Assembly: GCA_005408345.1 (NCBI GenBank)
Contig: SEMN01001235.1
Location: 17,349-81,348 of the forward strand
Origin: Macquaria australasica
Taxonomy: Eukaryota; Chordata; Actinopteri; Centrarchiformes; Percichthyidae
Direction: 5' to 3'
Length of the DNA stretch: 64,000 nt
Positions within the stretch are counted from its first letter, which is position 1, and the number at the start of each line of letters is the position of its first letter. The position numbers were made by a program, and so were the translations under genes. The notes beneath the pieces are model-generated. The model was given only the letters and a program-made list of their open reading frames with translations. It ran no database searches and was not told the DNA's origin. This document shows positions 46,830 to 58,654 of this stretch, piece by piece.

Positions 46830-49246
46830 TAAAAACTTCACTAGCACTAACTAATGAAGGACTGCAAGACAAACGAAACTGAAACTTTTTCCAGTTATAT
46901 TCATGCAACACTACCACCTGCTGCTGGTATGCTGCATCACACTCGTCTCTGTCTTCCAGGAAATGAAAACATATGCTATTTACTATATTTTTATTCAAAT
47001 AGATGGCACTTTCAGAAAATAACTTTGAATTTTACTTCACTGTAATTGATCTACTGTCATCATAATTTCCATATAGAGAATTAGATATACAGTAGCTCCT
47101 CAAAATTATCTGCCACTTTCTCCTGTGCATGGTTCATCTCCAAGTCAAGTCAAATCCAACTTTAACTTCTGTTCTGTCTGAAAAATGCATCATTTGAAAC
47201 AAGAGATTAAAAAGTATTTATCAGGCTTTATTGTGCAATGAATCATTCTTATATGATGCCAATATCATGGCTGCTCTCGCCGTTTACACATTAGTCAGTC
47301 ACATTCAGCTATCAGTAAAGGAATTACAAGAGTAAATGGTGCTTAACTTAAAATAATGAACTCATAAACCTTTCATCTCTTTTGGTGATGTAGAAGCTTG
47401 TTGCCAGCAGCTCATTGTAACAAACCAATAAAAAAAACCCATTAAGGTTTAATGGCTCATTTAACCTCATTTGCAGGTTTAATGTTAGAAGAGACAGTAA
47501 TTAAATTACTGTTATTTGCAATTCGTTCCTCATCAAGGACCTGTAGATAATGATGATCAATTCAAAATTAGTAACTTTGATTATTCTAATACATCTTCAT
47601 GTACATTTAAAACAATCGTTGGATTTGTGTTGTTTGACTAGCTGGTGTAGTTTGGCACTGCATTTAGCTACTGTAGATGTTGGATGGTGCAGCTAAGGGA
47701 AAACCTTGTTATTATGCAGAGAGGTCAAGCTGCCCTATATGTGATACATGATAACATACTTGTGGATTGAATTAAATTGGTACAGTGTAGTGTGGAAAAT
47801 GCCTTACCTTTTCCCTTTTAGTTATGTGTAATTTAAATCCAACCTTCCTATCTTGGACAAAGCAAGCAAAGATGGGAGATCTGCATGGTGAGAATGCCAG
47901 GACAGTGCTATCCCTGCTGCTATCAAAGCTAGAGACTGATCTTTAAAGCCAGAAAGTAGTCTTAAATTGTTCCTAAAATCATAGTGCTCCTTTTCTCAGG
48001 CAAGTAAAGCCAAATGAGATATGTTCTTCTGATTTGGCTGCAGTTGAAGAGGCCATGATATCAGAGGAGATCAAAAATCGTTATGAAATTGCAATGAATT
48101 GGATCCTTTGTGTTACTTCTTTGGATACCATCCCTGTACTGACACCAATCCATGTGGGAGTAAAGGAGAAGGGGTGAAATGAAAGAAATGGTCAAGGTTA
48201 TAGGGACATTTTAGAAGACAATAACATCAAAGGATTCCTTGTCAGAGAAAGAAAAGTGTGAATAAAGATAAGTAGGCATTTAGATTCCTCTCAAACATCA
48301 GTGATAAGGACAGAAATACATGTTGAGTAGGAGGAGACAGAAGGGATTTGGTTGAGGTAGAAGCAGTTGAGGCAGAAGGTTTAGGCAACATCTCTGTGGG
48401 TTGAAGAGTTGATATCTGAGAAACAAGAAACTGAGGTGGCTTTGAGCAAGGCCCTTAAGCCCCAACTGCTCCAGTGGAGCCACTCAGTGGCCAACAGATC
48501 AGACGGTGCTTGTACAAGACAGCTTCCAGGTGTGACTGTATGTATCTGTGTGTATTATGATCATTTATATCTATTTTTTTTCTGTATGACAAAAGAATCG
48601 TCAGGTTCTACTTACTGGCTTTTTCTGGAGCTGTCAATCGCATCTCTTGGTCTTCATTAGCCGGTGGAGTTTGCTCAGTTGTCAAAGAGATGGCTCAGTT
48701 TACTCATTTACTTTGTATATTGACTGAACATAATAGGGAAAGAGCAATGAGAAAACTTAACTTCTAGCATATTTAAAAACAACACAGTTTAGTAAAAACA
48801 CCACTGAAACAAAGGGTTAAAAAACTGAAGGATGAAATGTTAAATAAAAGTGAAAAGTGATTAAACACAATGAAACACGAGCATGAAAGTTAATTCTTGA
48901 ACGGTAAACTAGTCTGACCCAAAATTCTAGCTTTCTCTGAAACTTTCAACAGAATCTTATAGTCTTTTTCAGCAGAAGGAGGAATAACACATAACTAAAA
49001 GGCGATTTAATAATAATAAAAAAAAGGCTTTACAGGACAAGATATAGCTAAACTTAAAAATAATACTCCACGAATAGTAACGGTCCGGTACAAACGTCTT
49101 TTCCGTACTTTTATTTTGAAACAGGAAACCAGGAAAAGACGTCGCTATGGTAACGGATATAACCGCAAAGATTAGCTTGTTAGCAACCGCCTGCTCTCTT
49201 CATGCCCTCTCTCTTGTTGGAGCTAGCGTTATATTATTGACATGCG
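46830..49246. other. Intergenic region between the RTP pair and dynlt2b
   Basis: No gene recognised. The final 200 bases (from about 49050) are less AT-rich and should hold the dynlt2b promoter and 5' UTR. No clear repeat family was identified. Confidence 0.45.
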
Positions 49247-51758
49247 ATGGAGGGGTCAGACACATACCTCATACGGCCTAATCATCAGCACAAGTGAGTT
49301 GGTCAAAGTGGTTAAATATTAGCTTTTAGCCAGCGAGTTCATTGCTGGCGATATGTTTTTATAGCTAGCCTAAGTTAGCCACTATTTATGTGTCTTCCAG
49401 TGTTACTAAACTTTTTAAGGGTATTTTAAGGGTAACCGATGAGATTGTCGTTAGTCTGCGTTTTGAATGGACGTCTGCCAGTTAACCTAACGTTAGCTGT
49501 AAGGACAACGTGAGGAAAAGTGTGAAAAATGTCTCCAGTCGCCTGCCCAATGATGGTAAATTACATGTCGTAGTGCACTTGTGTGCCTCACTGTTCACCA
49601 AGGTTAAGCTAAGTTCAGATGTATTGTCATCTGCAGGAACCTCAGGAATATATACCTTATAAGATTAAAGATATAAAATATAGGCTATAGTATGCAAAGA
49701 ACATTGCTCACGTATAGTGTAGACCATTAATAAAAAAGTATACAACCCCCATTTATTAAGCGACTTCTATAACTCTGTGACCAATACTGAGAGAGGCTGG
49801 TGAGTTGACCTGTGGAAGCTGACTGAAGTTAATTTCCTGCTTTGTTGCTCACTGTTAAATCTTCCAGGTTTAAGCCAGCCACTGTGAAGGAGTGTGTTCG
49901 GGAAGTTGTGAGGGAGCGGCTGTCTGGGATGCGGTACGACCCAGAAGAAGTCCCGGAGCTGTGCCGTTCACTGGCAGACTGCATTAAGGACAAAGTGAAG
50001 AGTGAGTGATGCTTTCTCCCTCTTGTCAAGGCAACAGACTAAAGATCTTCTGCCACTTATAAAACAAACTGCTGCTTTTTATTATTGTGGCTGGCAGTAC
50101 AGAGCCAAGGTGAATCCCTTGGAGAAGGAAACATGTACAATATGAACTGAATAAGAAATGTAGTCAGAAGAATGAAGTTGAATGAAATGGTATAAAAGTA
50201 CATATAGTCAACAGTAAAATATCGTCCTTCTAGTAAAATGTTTTACTTGCTACACACAGTGAATGTGGCATATTAGTACCAACCCCTGTATTGTGCCTGC
50301 ACAATGTTTTCACAGTTACTGATGTACACTATAACAGGTAGTTTCTCTTCCTCCACAGATGCAGGATTTGACAGATATAAGCTTGTCGTGCAGGTGGTCA
50401 TTGGGGAACAACGAGGACAAGGAGTCAAGTGAGTGATCATTTGGTACGGTAAACAAAAAAAGAGCTGATACAATTTGTAAAACTACTATATTTTAGTGGG
50501 ATACTCTATTGTCTGAGGAAAACAGGTTCAATTCAATTCAGTTTTATTTATATAGCGCCATATCATAACAAAGCTATCTCAGGGCACTTGGTGTCTGCAT
50601 TGTTGAAGGGAACAGACTAGAGACTGAGAGACAGCCAGAGATTATATAACTTTGACCCTTCTTACCATCAACCTTTCATTAATAAGTCCTCAGTGATTGA
50701 CACAAAGTTGAAGCAAATTAGAGGGTGTGTGAATGTATAGTGCAGTTTATGGATGCTCAAGCTGCAATACAAGGCAAACGACCAGCAATGCAATAACAGT
50801 GTTATATTTCACAGGCAAACAGTATGAGCGATATGTTTCTTCCCTCACCGCTGTCCTGCAGTTGCATTTTGCTTGAGTATTTTTTACAGCAGTAATCTCT
50901 ACAACTGAGTGACACAATTCCAGGAGAGATTTCCATTAAATGACTGACAGTGAGCTGACAAGATTATTTAACTAAAATTTCCTGGTTTGTAGTCTTCTTT
51001 CTTACTGCGTGATTAGGGTTTCAAAATAGCATTATTCAAGCAATATTTCAGTAGTGTTAGCTAATAGCTGATATTGACTCAGCTCTGTTTTTCACATTTA
51101 CATGATCAATGTTAGTAAATACCTTGTTAAATCAAAATCGTGCTGATATAATATGTTATGGTTATGAAGGTAGTTTGAGGTAAACTTAGAAAATTAATCC
51201 AACAATGTTTAACTTTTTATCAACACTGTGTCAGATAGGTATTGACGCAACAAAGTTTTGTGGATGTAGTTTGTGGTAGTGTTATATTGAAACATGTTTC
51301 TAATATTCTGCCCACCAAATGTATGTAAATGGGTTGGACAAAATATCTCAAAAATACCAGAGTTGAAACTTCCCCCGACTCACCAAAAATTGTACATGAT
51401 AAATATCATACAACTAGTGTTGATTAAAGGGCTCTTCCTTTGGATTACATTACATTGTAGAAGGTTTTTCAGAAAGTAGTTCAGACCTTCAAGCATGAAT
51501 CCATGACCTTTGTGACAGTCTCTGCTCTGTCTTCTCTTGTGTTTTACCAGGATGTCTTCAAGGTGTTTATGGGATTCTGACACAGACAACTATGCAGAAG
51601 ATGTTTTTATGAACGTAGGTGCCTTTGTTCTGTTCACTCGCATGTGAGGGGGGAGAAACAGACTTCTCAAAGACAGTTTTATATAATTAACTGTGTTTTA
51701 CCCTTTGTAGGACAGCTTGTTCTGTGTGGTGGCAGTTTTTGGAAGCTATTACTACTGA
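49247..51758 (+). CDS. dynlt2b: Dynein light chain Tctex-type 2B, complete
   Basis: Five exons, 49247-49293, 49868-50001, 50359-50428, 51551-51614 and 51711-51758, join in frame to 363 nt (120 aa). It is a full Tctex1-fold protein: it starts MEGSDTYLIRPNHQHKF and has DRYKLVVQVVIGEQRGQGV, SRCLWDSDTDNYAEDVF and the C-terminal NDSLFCVVAVFGSYYY, all close to human TCTEX1D2/DYNLT2B. The protein is a light chain of cytoplasmic dynein-2, where it helps hold the intermediate chains for retrograde intraflagellar transport in cilia. The chosen ATG has a good context (GCGATGG); an ATG 5 nt upstream (49242) is in another frame. Intron 3 contains a LINE tail. Confidence 0.95.
50525..50650 (-). mobile_element. 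LINE 3'-tail fragment, inverted, in dynlt2b intron 3
   Basis: TTCAATTCAATTCAGTTTTA, then TATAGCGCCATATCATAAC and CTCAGGGCACTT are the reverse complement of the LINE end at 62380-62450. Only the extreme 3' part is present. Confidence 0.75.
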
Positions 51759-54700
51759 AGACAAGAGGATGGATGATAGAGAATTGTTTCAGATGAAAAG
51801 ATGGAGGTGAACATCCAAACGAGACTGCACACCGTCTGCATTTCTGGTCCACAGTGCGTTGATCTGAAGTAACTGTATATGGATTTGCTGCATCTTGAGA
51901 TCAACACAGATGACATCCAGTGTAGAAGTGATGGATATCAATGCTGATACTGTAGTAATTTTAAAATGAGATGTTTTCTAGAGAAGGCAGCTGACTTTCA
52001 CATCCATCAGTGAACATGTCAACTTTTCTTTGATTTTACAAGATAAAGCCTTAAAATAGCAAAGTGACCAGTTGTTTACTTTGAAGGGTTAACTTTGAAG
52101 AGAAATATATGTCTGTATTTAGCAGACCTGCTAGATTAGTAAATTGTTTGTGATCACAGGCATTACAAGCATCGTGGAGGAATGCAGCAGTCGTTGTATC
52201 AGGTACTTACAATATGTACAATGCCTATTTGCACTACACTTTGGGTGCTTGACTTAGCACAGCAGCAACAGTAGAGGTCAGTATTTGTCTCCGGTTGTCA
52301 ACATCACGACATGATAATTACTGTAGGCCAGCTGCTGTAATTATACAATAATTGAACAGGAAATACGTTACTATAATTTGGACCACTGTCTGTCAAGTGC
52401 ATCACCACCTTTATGAGCATAAACTTAATTCTGCTCACCTATTTGCACACTGCTGCCTCTCCGTTTTGCTATGACTGAAGTCCTTGTACTGTAAATATTA
52501 AATCAACCCTTAGTTTGAGTTTGAAACCATGACTTTGTTATCTCTTAATGTGGGCATCCTATTCAGCAGTAAACAAATATCCACCACAGAAGTGTTTGAA
52601 GACTATAACAACATTTAAAAGTCTGTATTTTATATAATATCTAATAAAAAAAAAGTTTCCTACTGTTATCATAAACGTTGGTTCTTATATACACTGTATA
52701 TAGTACTGTAACATTATAAAATCAATACATTATTATCACATTGAGCATTTGTAGCTCTACCATAAACAAATAAAACCATCAGTGAAAAGATTTTGAACTT
52801 TTACGCTGCATTATACAGTTCATTGTTGGATTTTTCAGGAAATGAACAGGACTGAACTTTGGATAAAACAGGAAGAGGCACAGTTCTCCCAATGCAAAAA
52901 GGGCAACTAATTACCTTATTTATATGGCAGAATGAAAAGAGGTTGGTAATCATTGGCACTAACAATACACATAAAGAAAACATGGTTCCTCTTGTTTATT
53001 TAAACTAAAATATCTCCACTAATTTGACAATGTTAAAAACGCACCTACTGCCTACTTACACATTTCTAGCCACACAGAATTTCTTGGTTTGAGTTAAATT
53101 TGTGATTTGGGGTTATTTGGGGATTTTTGCCTGGTCACCTGGCAAGAATCCACATTAGATACCACCTGAAGTGACCCAGAATGGGGTCACTTCAGATGGG
53201 TTAGCATAGTTAAAAGTTAATTTCACTTTTGCTTTTGTGTGTTTTGGTGGTGATGTTGAGAATCCTTGTTCCATCAAGGAGATTTAAAGAGCTGTTCTGT
53301 GGCATGTATGCCTCATTAAAAAGTCTCTCAGTCGATTGCATTCTGTCGTGGGTTTGCCTGCTTCTGCTCATTGAGTGCACACTTTCCCTTTAACTGCTGT
53401 ATTTGCAACTATTGCAAGTTATCTGCTTAACAAAGATAAATGAGTCCAACAGAGAAACGTTTGCCAACTCTTCTTCCCCTAATTTGTTGGTGACATTGAG
53501 ACGTATGTCTTCAATATAGACAGGAGGTCACTTACAGATATTCCTGTGTTTTTGTAATTACTCTTGGGTCTTTTCCATTAATTTCAGCAAACTGGCCCCC
53601 AGCTGGAAAACTAGATGCTTTTCAGACTATATATAAGGACTAATGAGACAGAAGTGAGCAGTTGAAGTGATCAAACTTAGCTGAGTCAATTAGTCAAATG
53701 ACTCATACTGTGATTACATATACATGCCAGAGTAGGTTTTGCCCTGCTATTTCTGGTTGCAAAGCACAGCTGAGTTGTGAATGAACCTCCAGTAATTCCT
53801 ACTCAAATATTATAATTATTTCACAGCAATTTGTAGTAATAATCAGTGATAGTGTCATACATATTGCTAAATATTATCATTTGCTGCAAAGCCACATCCC
53901 AAGTGTTTCCCCAAATTAATCATAAAACACCCTTCTGATTATTCTCAATAAATATGAAGCACAATGGTTTAAAATTTCATCTAATTTCAATTTTTGCTGG
54001 TTTGAAGAACTGTTCTGAATCAAAAAATGATTGCGCAGGCTTTTGTGCCATTCCCATTTCCTCCTAGTTTAAGGTCTCAAACTAAAACATATTTTTTCAT
54101 GCTCATTCTCTTCAGTGTCTTTAATTTCATCTATATCTTTTTAAGTTTGATTAATTTTGAAGCCTGACCATTTTAACAAATAGTTCCTCTTGAGGGGCTT
54201 GAGGTGCCAACTCTTCCAAATAAGATGAAATACAGCATATTTTCCAATCTCACCTTCCCCAGAGCTGTTTTTCATATTGTGCAAACTATTCTATGTGTGA
54301 CATGGCTGTAAATATAGCGTATGTTTACATCTTGTTTACACGCTCATTGAAGCTTCTGCTGTTTTGACACATCTCATTCACGTTAATCATCTTCCGGCTG
54401 ATGAAACAAAACAGACTTCTCATGGCACTAAGCAGACATCAAATAAATGACCTGAACTACTTGGAGAGTTCTTTCGATTTTTTGTATGCTTGTCAGCAAC
54501 AAGTATGACAAGGTTTGACCATGAGATACCCTCTTTGACCCCTGTTTGACTGAACAGTGGTGATAGGAATCACAGGAGAGCAAATATACTGCTTCACTGT
54601 GTCTGTTGTTGACAGTACCCATAATGTATTGCAAGTGTGAGAGCTCACTAAGCATTTCATAAATGTCAGTTGAAATGGTAATTGAAGTGAATCACTCCCA

Positions 54701-55525
54701 CTGATTTGTTAAATCAAACTTGCATTTGACTGCTGGACTGCTTTTTGCTCAGAGACAAGACAGAGCATTGGTTATAATTGCACTGTATACTTTCAAATGC
54801 TCGTTATTTTTATTTTTTTATGTAAAAAAAAAAATCCAGGAATTTATTGCACATTGAACACACAAATAAATAAGAATGAAAATAGCATTTGCAGAAAAAA
54901 ACAAACACTACTTTTTAAACTACATTGAGTGACTCCGGCTAATCTACAGCAGGTGTTTGCATTTTCTCCCCATTTCTTTCTTCACTTTTTAATATTGTGT
55001 TTACTGTAAACTGTAGTGACCAGTGTACTCTTGCAGTTGGATGATCACACCATATATAATATAGATAAACCTCAGAGAAGTAACAATACATGAAACAAAG
55101 CCTAAAGGCACGATAAAGCAGGATTTCTCACCCCGATCAAATTCTGGTTGTAAAGATATTTAGATTGTAGTTAGTTAACATTACAAAACCCCTTAGAAGT
55201 GTACTGTAACCTCGCATTGCTTCTCTTCTCTTTCAGCAGTCTATAATAAACCTATTCCTGAATTCGTTCTGTTTTTTTGCAGTCTGTTGCACAGCAGCTC
55301 TTTACAATTTAAGCAGCAGTTTTGATGTTGTTTTTCCAAGTGAATGCATGATGACAGATGCTGACTGTTGGGTGTTTGCCACTCAGGAAGCAGTGATCGT
55401 GGTGACTTCTGCATACCCTCTATTATACGCTGCTCTCTCCTCCCTACTGTCTGTTGTTTTGGAAGCAATGTGATGGTGTCTGATATATAGAGTAATATTG
55501 TGACTGACACAATAGATTTGATGCT

Positions 55526-55610
55526 ACACTCAAAGTGGATTTTATTTTATTGGCTGAATTCAAAGTTATTGCTTTTACAAAAACTCACTAAACACATCAT
55601 AAAGGGCATT
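55526..55610. repeat. 85-bp perfect direct repeat, copy 1
   Basis: Identical over 85 bases to 62516-62600, from ACACTCAAAGTGGATTTTAT to CATCATAAAGGGCATT. Flanking sequence differs on both sides. Confidence 0.9.
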
Positions 55611-55763
55611 GTTGACACCCCTGAATGAACAGTTAGGGGAATTTGCAGAATTTAAACTAAAATCTCTCCACTTTTAAACTACATTTATCACTTGAATGAG
55701 AAGATCTGGTGTTACTGAAAAACAATTAAAAAAATCTAATAAGGCGATATTCTATATTTTTCT

Positions 55764-56142
55764 CATTGTCAACAAAAGCTAAAAACCAACAATGAATTTG
55801 TTATATCATATGAATTTAAGTATTTTCTGTTTAACCAAAGCCTGATATAGCTTATTCCTGTGCCATAGACCTCCATATCCAACAGCTGTTAAACATGCAT
55901 TAAAACGTTACACACTTGAATTGGTTCACATGTTTCCTCATTACAATGAACATGGGCACTGTAGTCTATTTTGATTTAATCCCAAATATATGTCCTGCTG
56001 CAGTACTCAGTAGCTCACAAAATCCTCTCCAACAAATACACTATTTACTCATGTTTGAGTAACGTTTGTTTAAAACAACAGTGCCAAACTGTTTTAGGAA
56101 ATTATTTAGCTTTTGTCTCTTCATGGGATTGGTTGACAATAA
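55764..56142. mobile_element. Decayed copy of the TTGTCAACAA MITE
   Basis: Starts CATTGTCAACAAAAGC and ends TCTTCATGGGATTGGTTGACAAT. Interior words such as CATTACAATGAACATGGGCACTGTA and TTTTAGGAAATTATTTAGC match the element at 38761-39275. Confidence 0.75.
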
Positions 56143-57750
56143 AAAACTATAGAAAATCGCCTGCCTTACCCTTTTAAGAATGGAACAGTGCCTTATTATT
56201 TACTGTTTGAAATATTTATGTCATCAACAAATTGGCACACATCACAACATGGGTTGATTAGCTTCTTCTGGTCATGAGTTCCTTCTTTAAAGCAATAGCA
56301 CCAAATTCACCTGTGCCTTTGAACCAGTCTGAACAGGCTGGCAGTTCATCTGAAAATCACAGACATCCTTACCCTAAAATTGCACTGTGCTGCTTGCTCA
56401 TTATGGACGTGCCATGTGCTTTCTTCCCACTTATCCGCAGTCAAGCTCTCTGTGAGTTTCCAAAGTACTTTACAGGCAAAGATGAGAAAAATGCCATAGA
56501 TCACACGAAATTCACTCTATTTAACAAATAAAATATACTTGTAAAACATTATGAACTTAATAGTTTACCTGAACTATCATATATTAAACAACACAAACAT
56601 AAAAACTGATCAATATGGGACCTTTAGGCTCACAAAAACACATGTTTAGCCATAGATAGACAGACTCATGTTAACTTTCTGACTTGATTTGTTTTCTGAT
56701 ATTTGTAAAGTACACGGACAGGTCAGCTTTCCTCACCATTTATGTTTCTATCTGCAGTCCACAGTTGTCCATTGCCTATTCCCATGAGCCTGTGTAGTGA
56801 TAAAGCAAGTGTATTGATTTTTCTGATCAAACTCTCGTCTCCTGACCCTTAATTGCTTTTCCGGCTTAAAGTCTACAAATATACCTAAATACCTGCCCTT
56901 TAGAACGTAATCCAGAACCGCTCTGGTTGGAGATGCTTAAGGCCAAAAGCTACTCTGTACAATCCCAATGTGAAGCAGAGTGACGTTGAGGGGAATATTC
57001 CCTTCAGCCCACCATGACTAAATTCATTTAATTTGATGAGGTGCTTAAAAAATGAAAAGTCATGGTGACTTTCATAGCCTTATTTAATCTATGTTTTCAC
57101 TTTTACCACTTTAAAACCATCCACCACTGTACCAGGGAGTTACATTACTCTCACAGGACCCTCTTGGTTGCCTTCACAGCTACTTTTTCTGATTGGGTAA
57201 GGTTATTGTGTGTTATCAGCCATTTTTATTTCAAAGAGTTAATTTAAGATTTATAGGCAGGTGTTTTCGTAATTCATGAACATGGATCTTTGGGTCGGCT
57301 TCACAGTTTTCATGTTATAGGGCTCTTTTTTTCACAGCTGCCACTCCATTTGAGGATGTGCATATTACAAAGGTTATTCATCAAAGGAGACAGCAGCAGA
57401 AGAAAAATGTCACTCGCTTCATTGTCTGCTTTGGTCTCATTTAGAGTATTAAAAATGTAAACCAGAAATGAAGTATTTCTGGAAGTGGCAAACGTGCTGA
57501 CGTGCTCAGGTGAACGTATTGTCTCATTTCCGGTTACCGGTGTTTCTGTGTTAGTGGTTGCAAAGTTCGCTGCTCCAGCTAAACCCAGTTAATTTTGATA
57601 TTTTCTTTACTATAGCGGTTAATTACCCGCTATACATTTAAGGATACACTAGCTCTGTTTAAGCACTCATATCTGTCTCCTGTTAGCGACTTTCCGCTAA
57701 TCCCACAGTCGTTTACACGCTAGTTAGTTGCTACTTTAGCTCAGTTAGCG

Positions 57751-58618
57751 ATGGCGTCTCTCTCTCCTTCTCCCTCTCCTGCTCTCTCCTGCTCGGTGTG
57801 TCAGATGTTTAGTTACTCCTCTGCCTCCTTTAGCGATAATGGTACGTGTAACAAATGTAGTTTATTCACCGCCTTGGAGGCGAGGCTCAGTGAGTTAGAG
57901 TCGCGGCTCCGCACCACGGAGAGTCAGCCAGCCCCCAGCCGGTGCGAGCCGACCAGAGGCAGCTTCTGCCGGCCGTCTCCCGGCAACTCCCGAGCAGCCG
58001 GGAAGCCCGGGAGGCTGGGTGACTGTCCGAAAGAAGCATAGCCCTAAACCAAAGCCCACGGTTCAACACCGACCCGTTCACGTTTCTAACAGGTTCTCTC
58101 CACTCAGCGACACACCCGCTGAGAAACCAACTCTGATTATTGGCAGCTCCATTTTGCGAAACGTGAAGTTAGCGACACCAGCGGCCACAGTCAAATGCAT
58201 CCCAGGGGCCAGAGCGGGCGACGTTCAATCCTATTTAAAACTGCTGGCTAAGGATAAGCGTAAATATGCTAAGATTGTTATTCACGTCGGCGGTAATGAC
58301 AGCCGATTGCGCCAATCGGAGGTCACGAAAATTAATGTGGAGTCGGTGTGTACATATGCAAAGACAATGTCGGACTCCGTAGTTTTCTCTGGACCCCTGC
58401 CTAATCTTACTAGCGATGACATGTATAGCCGCATGTCATCATTCAACCGCTGGGTGTCGAGGTGGTGTCCAGGTAATGATGTGGGCTTTGTAGATAATTG
58501 GCGGACTTTCTGGAGAAGACCTGGTCTGATTAGGAGAGATGGCATTCATCCCACTTTGGATGGAGCCGCTCTCATATCTAGAAATCTGGCCGAATTTATT
58601 AGTGGCCCAAAGCCATGA
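57751..58618 (+). pseudogene. LINE ORF1: Cys motif plus SGNH-type esterase domain, one frameshift
   Basis: Part one (57751-58041) starts MASLSPSPS, has a Cys pair motif CSVC...CNKC like a small zinc finger, and a short coiled segment (ALEARLSELESRLR). Part two (open from 58019 to 58618) has the SGNH/GDSL-like esterase found in ORF1 of CR1/L2 LINEs: LIIGSSILRNV (nucleophile Ser block), VIHVGGNDSR (Gly-Asn block) and DGIHPT (Asp-His block). A one-base shift near 58015-58020 separates the two parts. The protein would bind the element RNA; here it is broken. Confidence 0.8.
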
Positions 58619-58654
58619 CAACTCAGAGTTCAGACCATAGACTTAATACAGTCT

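Larger units (their letters stand above)
41920..46830. repeat. Tandem segmental duplication carrying RTP copies a and b
   Basis: The 3' flank at 41923-42320 recurs at about 44003-44440, exon 2 at 42327-42657 recurs at 44434-44764, exon 1 at 43332-43480 recurs at 46261-46409, and the 5' flank at 43590-43930 recurs at about 46490-46830. Exon lengths are equal (149 and 331 nt). The second unit is longer because of the solo LTR at 45360-46017. Confidence 0.85.
51759..57473. other. dynlt2b 3' UTR and gene-free region
   Basis: The first kilobase is probably dynlt2b 3' UTR, with polyadenylation signals near 52641 and 52767. Beyond that no exon, RNA gene or long open frame could be supported. It includes one copy of an 85-bp repeat (55526-55610) and a decayed MITE (55764-56142). 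Confidence 0.5.

Noticed and set aside
48298..48660. Openings on both strands upstream of dynlt2b
   Set aside because: Short, low-complexity in part, no motif or splice evidence.
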